NCBI GenBank assembly: GCA_964537965.1
Contig: CAZIDB010000042.1
Coordinates: 1 to 26,022 of the forward strand
DNA length: 26,022 bases
Origin: SURF-24 sp964537965
Lineage (GTDB): Bacteria > Bacteroidota > Ignavibacteria > Ignavibacteriales > SURF-24
Direction of reading: 5' to 3'
Part shown: positions 1 to 7,709 of the stretch, piece by piece
How positions within the stretch are numbered: position 1 is the first letter of the stretch
Layout: each line of letters opens with the position of its first letter
Translations under genes and position numbers: made by a program
Notes under the pieces: model-generated
What the model saw: only the letters and a program-made list of their open reading frames with translations
The model's database searches: none
Told to the model about the DNA's origin: nothing

Positions 1-98
1 TTAAACCGGAGCAGGACCGAAAATATCCTTTCATCAACAGGATAAACAAAAATTTTCCTCATATGGATTTACAACTAAATATCTTTGCATATCGATAA
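1..98 (+). CDS. C-terminal end of an unrecognised protein (partial)
   Basis: A frame open from the left edge (first full codon at base 3) runs to a TAA at 96-98 and encodes 31 residues ending in LNIFAYR. The composition is protein-like and the stop falls one base before the ATG of the following glycosyltransferase. That spacing is what one expects for two genes in one transcript. Too little is present to name a family. Given the neighbour it could belong to a polysaccharide or lipid-glycan biosynthesis cluster, but that is only inferred from context. The other two plus-strand frames close within the first 105 bases without a credible product. Confidence 0.5.
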   Translation, partial: KPEQDRKYPFINRINKNFPHMDLQLNIFAYR

Positions 99-99
99 G

Positions 100-1374
100 A
101 TGAAAGTAGTTCACATTATAAATGCAGATACAAGAGGCGGAGCACCGAAGGCGGCTTATTCGCTTCATAAAGCATTGCTTTCTGCGGGAATTGATTCACG
201 CATGCTCGTTCAAAGGAAATTCAGTATTGATGATAAAGTAAGTTCATACAATTCTTCATTCGTGCAAACCCAATTAACAAACAGCAGAATGCTTCTTGAT
301 ATCATTCAGATGAAGTTGTTCACAAAAGAAGAGAAAGGAAGATTTTCTTTTGCATCAATCGGCAAAGACATTTCCGATAATCCCATTATTAAAGAAGCAG
401 ATGTTTTTCATCTTCACTGGATTAATGAAGGTTATCTTTCGCTAAAATCTTTACAACAATTGGCAAGACTTGGAAAACCTGTTGTGTGGACGTTGCATGA
501 TATGTGGACATTTACGGGTGGATGCCATTACAGTTCGGGTTGTAAAAAATATGAGGGTATATGTTGTAATTGTCCTTATTTGAAAAATCCTTCTTCAAAA
601 GATTTTTCAACAACACTGCAGCAAAAGAAAAGTGAAGTATATAATGAATTGAAGCCTAACTTTATAACCTGTAGTAATTGGCTTGCAAAGACAGCTAAAT
701 CAAGCAGCTTATTAAAGAATCATAATGTTACTGCTATTCCAAATCCAATTGATGTTGAAGTTTACAAGCCGCTTGATAAAAAAGCTGTAAGACAAAAACT
801 TGGATTGTCAGAAAATAAAAAATACATCCTGTTCGGTACACTAAATGTAAATGAAGAAAGAAAGGGTTTTAAGAAACTGGTTGAAGCATTAAATATATTG
901 TTCACAAAACACGAGAACCTGAGAGCTGATACTGAGCTTTTAATTTATGGAACAGCTTCTGAAGCCGAAATTAATATTCTCCCTGCAAAAGCAAACTCAT
1001 TCGGAAGAATTACCGACACTCAGCATCTTGTTGAATGTTATAATGCAGCCGATGTTTTTGTTGCTCCTTCTCTTGAAGATAATTTACCCAACACGGTTAT
1101 GGAAGCACTTGCCTGTGGTGTGTCAGTAGTAGCTTTTAATATTGGCGGAATGCCGGATATGATTGAACATAATTTAAATGGCTACCTTGCCAAACCATTT
1201 TCAACTGATGATTTTGCTGATGGTATAATGTTGTTACTAAATGATCAACAAAACCAGAAAAAGCTTTCTGCCCAGGCAAGAGAAAAAGTAATTAATAATT
1301 TTACTCCTTCAATTGTGGCTGAAAGTTATAAAACAGTTTATTACCGGTTATCTAAAAGTAAACCAAGTTTGTGA
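100..1374 (+). CDS. GT4-family glycosyltransferase, WcaC-like
   Basis: 424-residue GT-B glycosyltransferase, probably adding a sugar from a nucleotide donor to a growing surface glycan at the inner face of the cytoplasmic membrane. The N-terminus has the acceptor-domain start (HIINADTRGGAPKAAY, residues 5-20) and a Cys cluster at residues 142-158 (GGCHYSSGC then CCNCP). This layout is typical of colanic-acid WcaC-like enzymes. The C-terminal Rossmann domain carries the donor-site segment around residues 327-335 (DNLPNTVME, Asp-x7-Glu, the GT4 E-x7-E position) followed by ALACG. The ATG at 100 is preferred over an in-frame TTG at 85, because the TTG would overlap the upstream gene and add five residues with no family support. 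Its 3' end overlaps the convergent next gene by 34 bp. Sugar specificity cannot be read from the sequence. Confidence 0.85.
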   Translation: MKVVHIINADTRGGAPKAAYSLHKALLSAGIDSRMLVQRKFSIDDKVSSYNSSFVQTQLTNSRMLLDIIQMKLFTKEEKGRFSFASIGKDISDNPIIKEADVFHLHWINEGYLSLKSLQQLARLGKPVVWTLHDMWTFTGGCHYSSGCKKYEGICCNCPYLKNPSSKDFSTTLQQKKSEVYNELKPNFITCSNWLAKTAKSSSLLKNHNVTAIPNPIDVEVYKPLDKKAVRQKLGLSENKKYILFGTLNVNEERKGFKKLVEALNILFTKHENLRADTELLIYGTASEAEINILPAKANSFGRITDTQHLVECYNAADVFVAPSLEDNLPNTVMEALACGVSVVAFNIGGMPDMIEHNLNGYLAKPFSTDDFADGIMLLLNDQQNQKKLSAQAREKVINNFTPSIVAESYKTVYYRLSKSKPSL

Positions 1375-2597
1375 GCAATGCTTTCTCTATCGTATTTAAA
1401 AGCGGCCTTATCATTTGTTTTTAATCCGGAAATCTTTTTAAAAAAATCATCAGCGTTGTCTTTATAGGAATATAGATATCCAGCATTAGCTTTCCCGATA
1501 ATATTCTTTACCTCTTCATTATCATCACCAAAGGCAATTATTGGTTTGCCTGTACGGAGGTATTCAAACAACTTACCCGGGACGTGTCTCTTTTCCGTAG
1601 CGCAAACAAGCAGGTAATCAGCACTAAGCATTTCAACTAAAACATTTTTATACGGAAGAAATCCGCTGTATTCTGTATATGCAGATAAACCATTCTGTTC
1701 AATAGAATTCTTAATTCCCGGCGACACTGTTCCTATAAATTTTATTCTCAGCTTCCTTCCGTTATCTATTTCTTTTTTTATAGTACTCCAGAAATTTTTT
1801 GGATTCTGATAATCAAAAATATTACCGGCATGCAGTAGTGTTTCATAATCGTTTTTAGGCTTTGGTTGTAATCCTTCAAAATCCTCTTCGTTATATCCCC
1901 AGTAAAGAACATCTGATTTATCTTTTAACCAATTATATTTTTTTATGAAATCATCCTTCATGCTTTCTGTTACAAATACAACTCTCTTTGCAGATCTCAT
2001 TATTGTTTTTTCAAAATGCTTATCAATTGAAAGCGTTAGCGGATTTCTTTTAAAGTCGCGGTAATATGAAATATCAATCCAGGGATCAATCAAAACAGGG
2101 AAGTGAGGTAGATTAAATAAACGACCCAGCCTCTTACCGATAAGATGACTGCTGTGTGGCGGTCCAACTGAGACAATAGCATCAACCGGATTTTTCTTCA
2201 GATATTTTTTCGTTTCCTTGATTGCAATTCTGTTCCAGCCTACCCGTGCATCTGGTACGAATAAATTCATCCTTATCCAGATTGTAATTTTATGTTTAAT
2301 ACTTTTATTTGAAGTAGAAATTGTCTCTGATGCTATTAATGGTTCATCCTTGCCCTTGCCAAGAAATTTTCTGTAGTAAATAAACGGATCTAAGTGATCT
2401 GTTTTAATAACCTCGAGATTTGGATCGATTTCACTAAGCAGGCTTTCATCTTTTGCGGAAAAAGTATCTTCTTTTACGGTTAACACTACAGGCTGCCAGC
2501 CAAATTTTGGAAGATGCTTTATTATCTTCATTGGCCAGTGCAAAGATGCTTTGCCTGACGGGGGCCAGTAGAATGTTATAAACAGAACCTTTTTCAT
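1341..2597 (-). CDS. GT4-like glycosyltransferase
   Basis: 418-residue GT-B fold glycosyltransferase, without a signal peptide and therefore cytoplasmic or peripheral to the inner membrane. The start (MKKVLFITFYWPPSGKAS) is the usual glycine/proline-rich N-terminal loop of a branch of GT4 enzymes. The C-terminal half has the donor-binding region VPGKLFEYLRTGKPIIAFG (residues 339-357), in which FEYL contains the Glu that normally contacts the nucleotide sugar. It is convergent with the preceding glycosyltransferase and the two coding regions share 34 bp. Together they suggest the margin of a surface-polysaccharide or O-antigen-type cluster. The ATG at 2597 follows an AT-rich stretch with no strong Shine-Dalgarno sequence. 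The acceptor and the sugar transferred are unknown. Confidence 0.83.
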   Translation of the reverse strand: MKKVLFITFYWPPSGKASLHWPMKIIKHLPKFGWQPVVLTVKEDTFSAKDESLLSEIDPNLEVIKTDHLDPFIYYRKFLGKGKDEPLIASETISTSNKSIKHKITIWIRMNLFVPDARVGWNRIAIKETKKYLKKNPVDAIVSVGPPHSSHLIGKRLGRLFNLPHFPVLIDPWIDISYYRDFKRNPLTLSIDKHFEKTIMRSAKRVVFVTESMKDDFIKKYNWLKDKSDVLYWGYNEEDFEGLQPKPKNDYETLLHAGNIFDYQNPKNFWSTIKKEIDNGRKLRIKFIGTVSPGIKNSIEQNGLSAYTEYSGFLPYKNVLVEMLSADYLLVCATEKRHVPGKLFEYLRTGKPIIAFGDDNEEVKNIIGKANAGYLYSYKDNADDFFKKISGLKTNDKAAFKYDRESIAHKLGLLLDNR

Positions 2598-2729
2598 TTT
2601 CCCGCTATAGTTTACTGCAAAGTTAATTTAGAAATTTATTTTCTCCAAGATCAGAAGGTTTCTTTTTATAAAACAGCTTGATTAATAAATTATTTTTTTT
2701 AGTTTACACATAACAAAATCAGAAATACT

Positions 2730-3803
2730 ATGAATGACGGGAAATTAAAAATAACCGGTAGCACTTCTTTTTTTATTGATGCTATTGGTATAGTAGTAAT
2801 CTTTATGGTATTAAAGGAATTACAAAGCATTTTCATCCCGTTACTGATAGCATATTTTCTCTTTTTTGTTTTTTCGCCTTTAAACGCTTTCCTTGGTAAA
2901 TACAAAATACCGCTTTCCGTTTTAGTTATAATTGATTTATTGATTATTATATTTTTATTCGGTGGAATAACATCGGTCATTATTGATTCTTTCAGCAGGT
3001 TTGCAGAGCAGCTTCCGCAATACGAATTAAAACTTAATAATATAGTCTCATCAACAGCATTATCTCTCGGAGTAAAAGATCCCAAGTTCACAAATTTCCA
3101 GATTGCAAAAATGTTAAAAGACATTGACCTGGGCTTGATTGCGGGGAACCTGTTCTCGTCAACATTTTCTTTGTTGGGGACACTTCTTTTTGTCATATTC
3201 TTTTTCATTTTTGTAGTTACCGGGCAGCAGAATATTTTCAATGCTATCTCTAACAGGTATTATAAGAAAGAGCAGAACAATAATTCCTCTTCTTTACAAC
3301 AGAGCGAAAACATTTTAAAGAATACTTTTAAGGAAATTACAGACCAGGTTCAGCGTTATGTTATAACCAAATTTCTTACAAGTGTTTTGAATGGCCTGAG
3401 TGTTGGAATTATTTTGTGGTTATTCGGAGTTGATTTTTTAATGGTGTGGGCAGCTTTTGCATTTTTGTTAAACTTTATACCTGTCGTGGGGTCTATAATT
3501 GCTGTTGCATTACCGGCTCTGATGGCTCTTGTTCAGTTTGAATCGGTATCATATGCTCTGATTATTGCACTAATTGTTATTGTAGTTCAGAACATAATAG
3601 GGAATTTTTTAGAGCCGAAAATTTTCGGGAACAAGCTGGGACTTAACCCGCTTGTTATTCTGCTTTCATTACTTCTCTGGGGTTATATCTGGGGAATAGT
3701 TGGTATCCTTCTTTCCATTCCTTTGACCGCAATAATTAAAATCATTATCTCCCGGTCAGATTCACCCAATCTTAATTTGTTAAATGATTTTATGAGTAGT
3801 TAA
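2730..3803 (+). CDS. AI-2E/PerM family (UPF0118) membrane transporter
   Basis: 357-residue polytopic membrane protein. Hydrophobic segments cluster near residues 10-80, 145-170 and 205-345, the usual arrangement of the AI-2E exporter/PerM family (about 350 residues, roughly eight helices with a soluble loop after helix three). The family signature in the C-terminal third is clear: NFIPVVGSIIAVALPAL, then GNFLEPKIFGNKLGLNPL and LLWGYIWGIVGILLSIPL. Family members include TqsA (autoinducer-2 export) and Na+/H+ or peptide-export homologues, so the substrate cannot be assigned. It is divergent from the glycosyltransferase on the left, with 132 bp between the two starts. The ATG at 2730 gives the normal family length. 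Confidence 0.87.
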   Translation: MNDGKLKITGSTSFFIDAIGIVVIFMVLKELQSIFIPLLIAYFLFFVFSPLNAFLGKYKIPLSVLVIIDLLIIIFLFGGITSVIIDSFSRFAEQLPQYELKLNNIVSSTALSLGVKDPKFTNFQIAKMLKDIDLGLIAGNLFSSTFSLLGTLLFVIFFFIFVVTGQQNIFNAISNRYYKKEQNNNSSSLQQSENILKNTFKEITDQVQRYVITKFLTSVLNGLSVGIILWLFGVDFLMVWAAFAFLLNFIPVVGSIIAVALPALMALVQFESVSYALIIALIVIVVQNIIGNFLEPKIFGNKLGLNPLVILLSLLLWGYIWGIVGILLSIPLTAIIKIIISRSDSPNLNLLNDFMSS

Positions 3804-3907
3804 AAAAAAATACTTTTTTTTAAAATTATTTTCCGATATCGTAGTTTTTCCCCCCTATTAATATAGTAGTCGATTTTATTTTTTTACAAAGAGGTTTGAG
3901 AGAGAAG

Positions 3908-4177
3908 ATGAAAACAAGTTTGACTATTGACAGCCGCCATTTTAAAGGTAGGGGTAAAAAACAATTCGAAATATTAAAAGAGTATTTCCTGTTACCGGCA
4001 TGGGGAGGATTGCTCGGTTTTGCTCTGTTCTTTTCACTGTTAATATTGTTAAAAATATTCTCTTATATAATTGAAAGCCAAAGTGATTTAACAGTTGATT
4101 TAACAGATATTCTGATCTCATTCATTGGTTTTATTCTGCTATTTTCCGTTCGCTTTTTGGAGAAATTTCAGAAGTAG
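3908..4177 (+). CDS. Small two-helix membrane protein, unknown function
   Basis: 89-residue protein not recognised as a named family. The first 28 residues are basic and polar (several Lys and Arg). They are followed by one hydrophobic segment at about residues 31-53 (starting AWGGLLGFALFF) and another at about 64-83 (DILISFIGFILLFSV). A short Lys/Glu-rich tail ends it. The basic N-terminus and tail predict both ends in the cytoplasm with a short acidic loop outside. The ATG at 3908 is preceded by purine-rich sequence including AGAGG; an in-frame TTG at 3896 is less likely. It lies 104 bp after the PerM-like gene on the same strand and converges on prfA. It could be an accessory membrane subunit or simply a small orphan. 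The coding call rests on length, start context and membrane-like composition. Confidence 0.55.
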   Translation: MKTSLTIDSRHFKGRGKKQFEILKEYFLLPAWGGLLGFALFFSLLILLKIFSYIIESQSDLTVDLTDILISFIGFILLFSVRFLEKFQK

Positions 4178-4186
4178 ATTTCACCC

Positions 4187-4213
4187 CCGGTACTAAAGGG
4201 GGGATAGTACCGG
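4187..4213. terminator. Hairpin between convergent genes, probable bidirectional terminator
   Basis: A perfect 9-bp inverted repeat, CCGGTACTA (4187-4195) and TAGTACCGG (4205-4213), encloses a 9-base purine loop. It fills the 39-bp gap between the stop of the small membrane protein (plus) and the stop of prfA (minus). Neither side has a long T run, so termination efficiency is uncertain, but position and symmetry fit a shared terminator. Confidence 0.55.
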
Positions 4214-4216
4214 TTC

Positions 4217-5296
4217 CTATACTTCAACACTGGCTTTAAGTTTTTCTGCCCTGTCTGCTAATTTAAGAGCCTCAATAAGCTCGTTAATGTCGCCTTCAAT
4301 AATGTTGGATAAGTTATATAAAGTTAAACTAATGCGATGATCTGTAACCCTGTTCTGCGGAAAATTATATGTTCTTATCTTATCGCTTCTGTCTCCGCTT
4401 CTTACAATAGATTTTCTTGTGGCAGCTATTTCATCGGTAACTTCTTTCTGTTTCATATCATAAAGCCTTGCACGAAGCACCTTCATTGCTTTCTGCCTGT
4501 TCTTCAACTGGCTCCTTTCATCCTGGCAGGATACTACCATTCCGGTTGGAATATGAGTGATGCGTATAGCCGTTTCCACTTTATTAACATTTTGTCCGCC
4601 TGCACCGCCGCTCCGGAAAACATCAATTCGCAGGTCGTTCGGATCAATATCAACCTGAATATCTTCAGCTTCGGGCATAACTACTACAGATGCTGCCGAT
4701 GTGTGAACGCGTCCCTGTGTTTCAGTAAGAGGAACTCTTTGTACACGGTGAACGCCATTTTCAAATTTCAGATCTCCATAAACCCCGTTGCCGTTTAATG
4801 AGAAGACTACTTCTTTTACTCCGCCTAAACCTGATTCGTTGAAATCAATTACTTCTTTCCGCCATCCTTTAACCTCTGCAAACCTTGAGTACATTCGATA
4901 TAAATCTGCCGCAAATAAGCCTGCTTCATCGCCTCCGGTTCCGGCTCTAATTTCAACAATAACGTCTTTATTATCATTAGGATCTTTTGGTATAAGTAGA
5001 ATCTTTATTTCTTCTTCGAAGGATTCTTTTTGTTTTTTCAGTTCGGTCAACTCTGTTTCTGCAAGCTCGATTAATTCTTTATCCTTTTCCTTGTTAATAA
5101 TTTCCTGATTGCCTTCAATATTTTTAATGGTAGCTTCATATTTATTATAAGCTTCAACTATTTCTGCAAGATCGCTTCTTTCCTTGGATAAAGAAATCAA
5201 TTTCTCCTGGTTATTCATATTCGCGGGATCAGATAATTGTTCATTTATTCTGTCGAATTTTTCTTTAATTGCGCGCAGTTTTTCAAGTAATTCCAT
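4217..5296 (-). CDS. prfA: Peptide chain release factor 1
   Basis: 359-residue class I release factor, which recognises UAA and UAG in the ribosomal A site and triggers hydrolysis of peptidyl-tRNA. The universal GGQ motif is at residues 233-235 inside RSGGAGGQNVNKVETAIR. The codon-recognition tripeptide is PLT at 189-191 (in RVQRVPLTETQGR), matching the P-x-T of RF1 rather than the SPF of RF2. The N-terminal coiled-coil-like domain (about residues 1-100), rich in Lys and Glu, and the overall length are normal for RF1. Unlike in many genomes, prmC, which methylates the GGQ glutamine, is not immediately downstream; the gene ends against a convergent neighbour. It follows the GT2-like gene on the same strand after a gap of 93 bp, so it may have its own promoter. 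Confidence 0.97.
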   Translation of the reverse strand: MELLEKLRAIKEKFDRINEQLSDPANMNNQEKLISLSKERSDLAEIVEAYNKYEATIKNIEGNQEIINKEKDKELIELAETELTELKKQKESFEEEIKILLIPKDPNDNKDVIVEIRAGTGGDEAGLFAADLYRMYSRFAEVKGWRKEVIDFNESGLGGVKEVVFSLNGNGVYGDLKFENGVHRVQRVPLTETQGRVHTSAASVVVMPEAEDIQVDIDPNDLRIDVFRSGGAGGQNVNKVETAIRITHIPTGMVVSCQDERSQLKNRQKAMKVLRARLYDMKQKEVTDEIAATRKSIVRSGDRSDKIRTYNFPQNRVTDHRISLTLYNLSNIIEGDINELIEALKLADRAEKLKASVEV

Positions 5297-5389
5297 CTAT
5301 TTCCTAGTTAATTGGGATGTAAATATAACGAAGATAGCCGTGAAAAACTAAGATGGAAATTGCAGGATCATTTGGTTTATACCTTGCGT

Positions 5390-6718
5390 TTAAGCTAATT
5401 TTCTCAGGATTTCAAGGTATTCAACCTGGGTAGCTAAAGAAGGAATTGTGTTGCCTGCCTTTGGAGTTTGGTGATTCAGTTCCTGTAAAAATAAGTCCAG
5501 AGCAAGAAACATATTTAACTCCGGAAAACCGTTATCCCGTAAGTAGTGAATCAACTTAAGAGTTCTGAATCCATCAAACCAGAAAAATTTTTGCTTCTTA
5601 ATTTGTTCATCTGTTTTACTGTTGGAAAGAATTCTTTTCCAGTTTTCTTCAAACCTTTGCTCTTTAAGAAATTCATACAGGTATAGACTGATATCTTTTG
5701 CGGCAGAAATATATTTATCCGGTGTTTTAATTTCATTATTGCCGAATTCTTTCAACCAAAACTTTAACACTTTAAATGATTCCGGGTTATAAAGCAGGTA
5801 CTCATTCTGATTCCCGGAAAGAAATCTTGTTATGCGTTGCCCTGTTCCGAAAGGTACGCGCCAGGATGACCTGCCGGATGGATAAACAACAGTCCCGTCA
5901 ATTTTATGAATAGGGAAACTCTTGGCAAGCTTTTCCATAAAATAAAAATCTTCTGCGGCTTTTCGCTTGTTCATTCCTTCTACTTTTACATAGCTGTCAT
6001 ATGAACAGAACAATGTAGAACCAATTGTGTGAAAAGCATAAGGTGAAGCAGCATATTGCAAACCAAGCACATAATAACGAAGGAAAATTTCATAGCATAC
6101 GATAGCATATTTATCCTCATCTGTTCCGGTTATCTTATGCCTGAAATTAATGTATCCTGCTTTTAGATTTTTGTCTTCCAGGTTTTTGTGGATTACAGCA
6201 AGGTAATTTTTGTTAACCGTACAATCGGCATCAAGGCAGACGAGAAGTTTTGTTAAATCAGAAGTGTAGTTGAAAATTTTCAGGCACAGGTCCATCCCTG
6301 TTTTTCTGGCAAAACCGACTCCGCCGTCCTTCTCAGGCATTTCTTTGCCTGCAGACGAAGCATCAACAAGACCAATCTTAATGCCTGTAGCAATTACTTC
6401 CTGAGAAAAGTTATCGGTAGCATTACCGTTTATTAATGAGCGTAAAAAATTCATTGATTTCTTGTTGTCTTCCTTAACTTCCTCTGAAGCAGAGGCAACA
6501 TTATTTATTACGAAGACAAAAAGAATGTTCTTAAAACATCCGTGTTCATTTTCAATTAAACTAGGAAGAAGTTTTTTAATGTTCTCAAATTCCATTATAG
6601 CGGGAACAACAATACAGCAGGCAATATCTGAATCGGGTTTCCATTCAATGCTCCATTTGTCCGAAGCATAGTTTTCTAAGTAGCGGGTTACAATTGCCGG
6701 TAAATAATTGTCAGTCAT
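5390..6718 (-). CDS. GT2-like (GT-A fold) glycosyltransferase family protein
   Basis: 442-residue protein with an N-terminal GT-A nucleotide-sugar domain. IVVPAIMEFENIKKLL (residues 36-51) is the usual first strand and helix. GGVGFARKTGMDL (132-144) precedes the metal/nucleotide site CLDADC (161-166, a DxD-type motif at D163/D165). The second half (about 260-442) is not recognised and is probably acceptor-binding or helical. There is no signal peptide or membrane helix. The ATG at 6718 lies five bases after the miaA stop. A TTG at 6727 overlapping that stop would add three residues and is the alternative start. Close spacing makes translation from the miaA transcript likely. Substrate and product are unknown; a role in envelope glycan or compatible-solute glycoside synthesis would be speculation. 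Confidence 0.75.
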   Translation of the reverse strand: MTDNYLPAIVTRYLENYASDKWSIEWKPDSDIACCIVVPAIMEFENIKKLLPSLIENEHGCFKNILFVFVINNVASASEEVKEDNKKSMNFLRSLINGNATDNFSQEVIATGIKIGLVDASSAGKEMPEKDGGVGFARKTGMDLCLKIFNYTSDLTKLLVCLDADCTVNKNYLAVIHKNLEDKNLKAGYINFRHKITGTDEDKYAIVCYEIFLRYYVLGLQYAASPYAFHTIGSTLFCSYDSYVKVEGMNKRKAAEDFYFMEKLAKSFPIHKIDGTVVYPSGRSSWRVPFGTGQRITRFLSGNQNEYLLYNPESFKVLKFWLKEFGNNEIKTPDKYISAAKDISLYLYEFLKEQRFEENWKRILSNSKTDEQIKKQKFFWFDGFRTLKLIHYLRDNGFPELNMFLALDLFLQELNHQTPKAGNTIPSLATQVEYLEILRKLA

Positions 6719-6723
6719 AACAA

Positions 6724-7659
6724 TCAAACCAAGGGATAAAACTTATCTTGAATAATTCTAAGCGCTTTTTCTAAATCCGCTCCGTCAATCCAGTTTATAG
6801 TTACACCTTCCTTCTCCATCTTTCTGAACCATGTCATTTGCCGTTTTGCAAAATTATGAATTGCATAGTTAAGCTTCTCAAACATTTCATTGTAACTTAG
6901 CTGCCCCTGCAGGTATAAACCGATGTAGCGATATTCAAGTCCAAAGAAATTTAATTTTTCAAATGATAATCCTGACTCAGCAAGTTTTTTAATTTCATCA
7001 ATCATTCCATTTTCAAGTCTTAGTTTTAAGCGGTTGGTTATTCTTTCCTTTATAATTGATCGTTCGAGCTTCACTCCAATTACAAGAGCATTTATATTGA
7101 GTTGAGTAACGGACTTATCTGATGTACCTGCAATTTCTATTGCTCGGATTAGTCTCTCCTTATCAAGCAAATCTGTTGTATTATGCAACTCCGGATTTAA
7201 CTTAAACAGTCTTTCTTTTAATTCCTCGGTTGGCAAAGAACGAAGAAGGTTTTGTAATTCCTTATCAGGGGGTGATTCCTTTAACGAATAATTTTTAATT
7301 ACAGCATTTAAATATAAACCTGTACCTCCGCAAAGAATCGGAATCTTTTTCGCAGAATTTATTTTATTGAATGCATTCTGAAAATCATTTACAAAACGAA
7401 AGAGGTTATATTCTTCCGTTGGTTCAGCAATGTCAATCAGATGATAGTTGACCGCTTGATTATTAACAAAATAATCCTGCAAATCTTTACCGGTGCCTAT
7501 ATCCATTCCTTTGTAAACCTGCCTTGAATCAGCAGAAATTATTTCCGCATTAATCTCGTTTGCAATTAGTGCGGCAAGCCGTGTTTTACCCACTGCCGTT
7601 GGGCCAAGAATGGTAATAAGGTTATAATTGTTTTTAACTGCGTTTCTGTCTGGGCACAT
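6724..7659 (-). CDS. miaA: tRNA dimethylallyltransferase
   Basis: 311-residue MiaA, which transfers the dimethylallyl group of DMAPP to N6 of adenosine 37 in tRNAs reading codons that start with U. The P-loop GPTAVGKT is at residues 19-26. DSRQVYKGMDIGTGK follows from residue 44, with Asp44 in the family's catalytic position. GGTGLYL is at 111-117, and the tRNA-binding motif KRQMTWFRK sits near residue 272. Length is normal (family about 300-320). It starts 50 bp after the stop of the sensor gene and runs into the GT2-like gene with a five-base gap, so these three probably share a transcript. No Shine-Dalgarno sequence is obvious before the ATG. Confidence 0.96.
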   Translation of the reverse strand: MCPDRNAVKNNYNLITILGPTAVGKTRLAALIANEINAEIISADSRQVYKGMDIGTGKDLQDYFVNNQAVNYHLIDIAEPTEEYNLFRFVNDFQNAFNKINSAKKIPILCGGTGLYLNAVIKNYSLKESPPDKELQNLLRSLPTEELKERLFKLNPELHNTTDLLDKERLIRAIEIAGTSDKSVTQLNINALVIGVKLERSIIKERITNRLKLRLENGMIDEIKKLAESGLSFEKLNFFGLEYRYIGLYLQGQLSYNEMFEKLNYAIHNFAKRQMTWFRKMEKEGVTINWIDGADLEKALRIIQDKFYPLV

Positions 7660-7709
7660 AACGTGGAGTGAATTTTACCAGCGAGGATTTTAAAAAATAT
7701 TAGTGCGAC

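Noticed and set aside
2699..3241. 180-codon minus-strand open frame opposite the PerM-like gene
   Set aside because: It lies within the coding region of a well-supported membrane protein, and its product resembles no family; antisense to hydrophobic codons tends to stay open.
3803..3824. A-tract and T-tract inverted repeat after the PerM-like gene
   Set aside because: The stem is purely A-T with a three-base loop in AT-rich DNA, so it cannot be told from background, although it might act as a weak terminator.
4337..5108. Plus-strand open frames opposite prfA
   Set aside because: They are antisense shadows of an unambiguous release factor gene and encode low-complexity Ser- and Phe-rich sequence with no recognisable domain.
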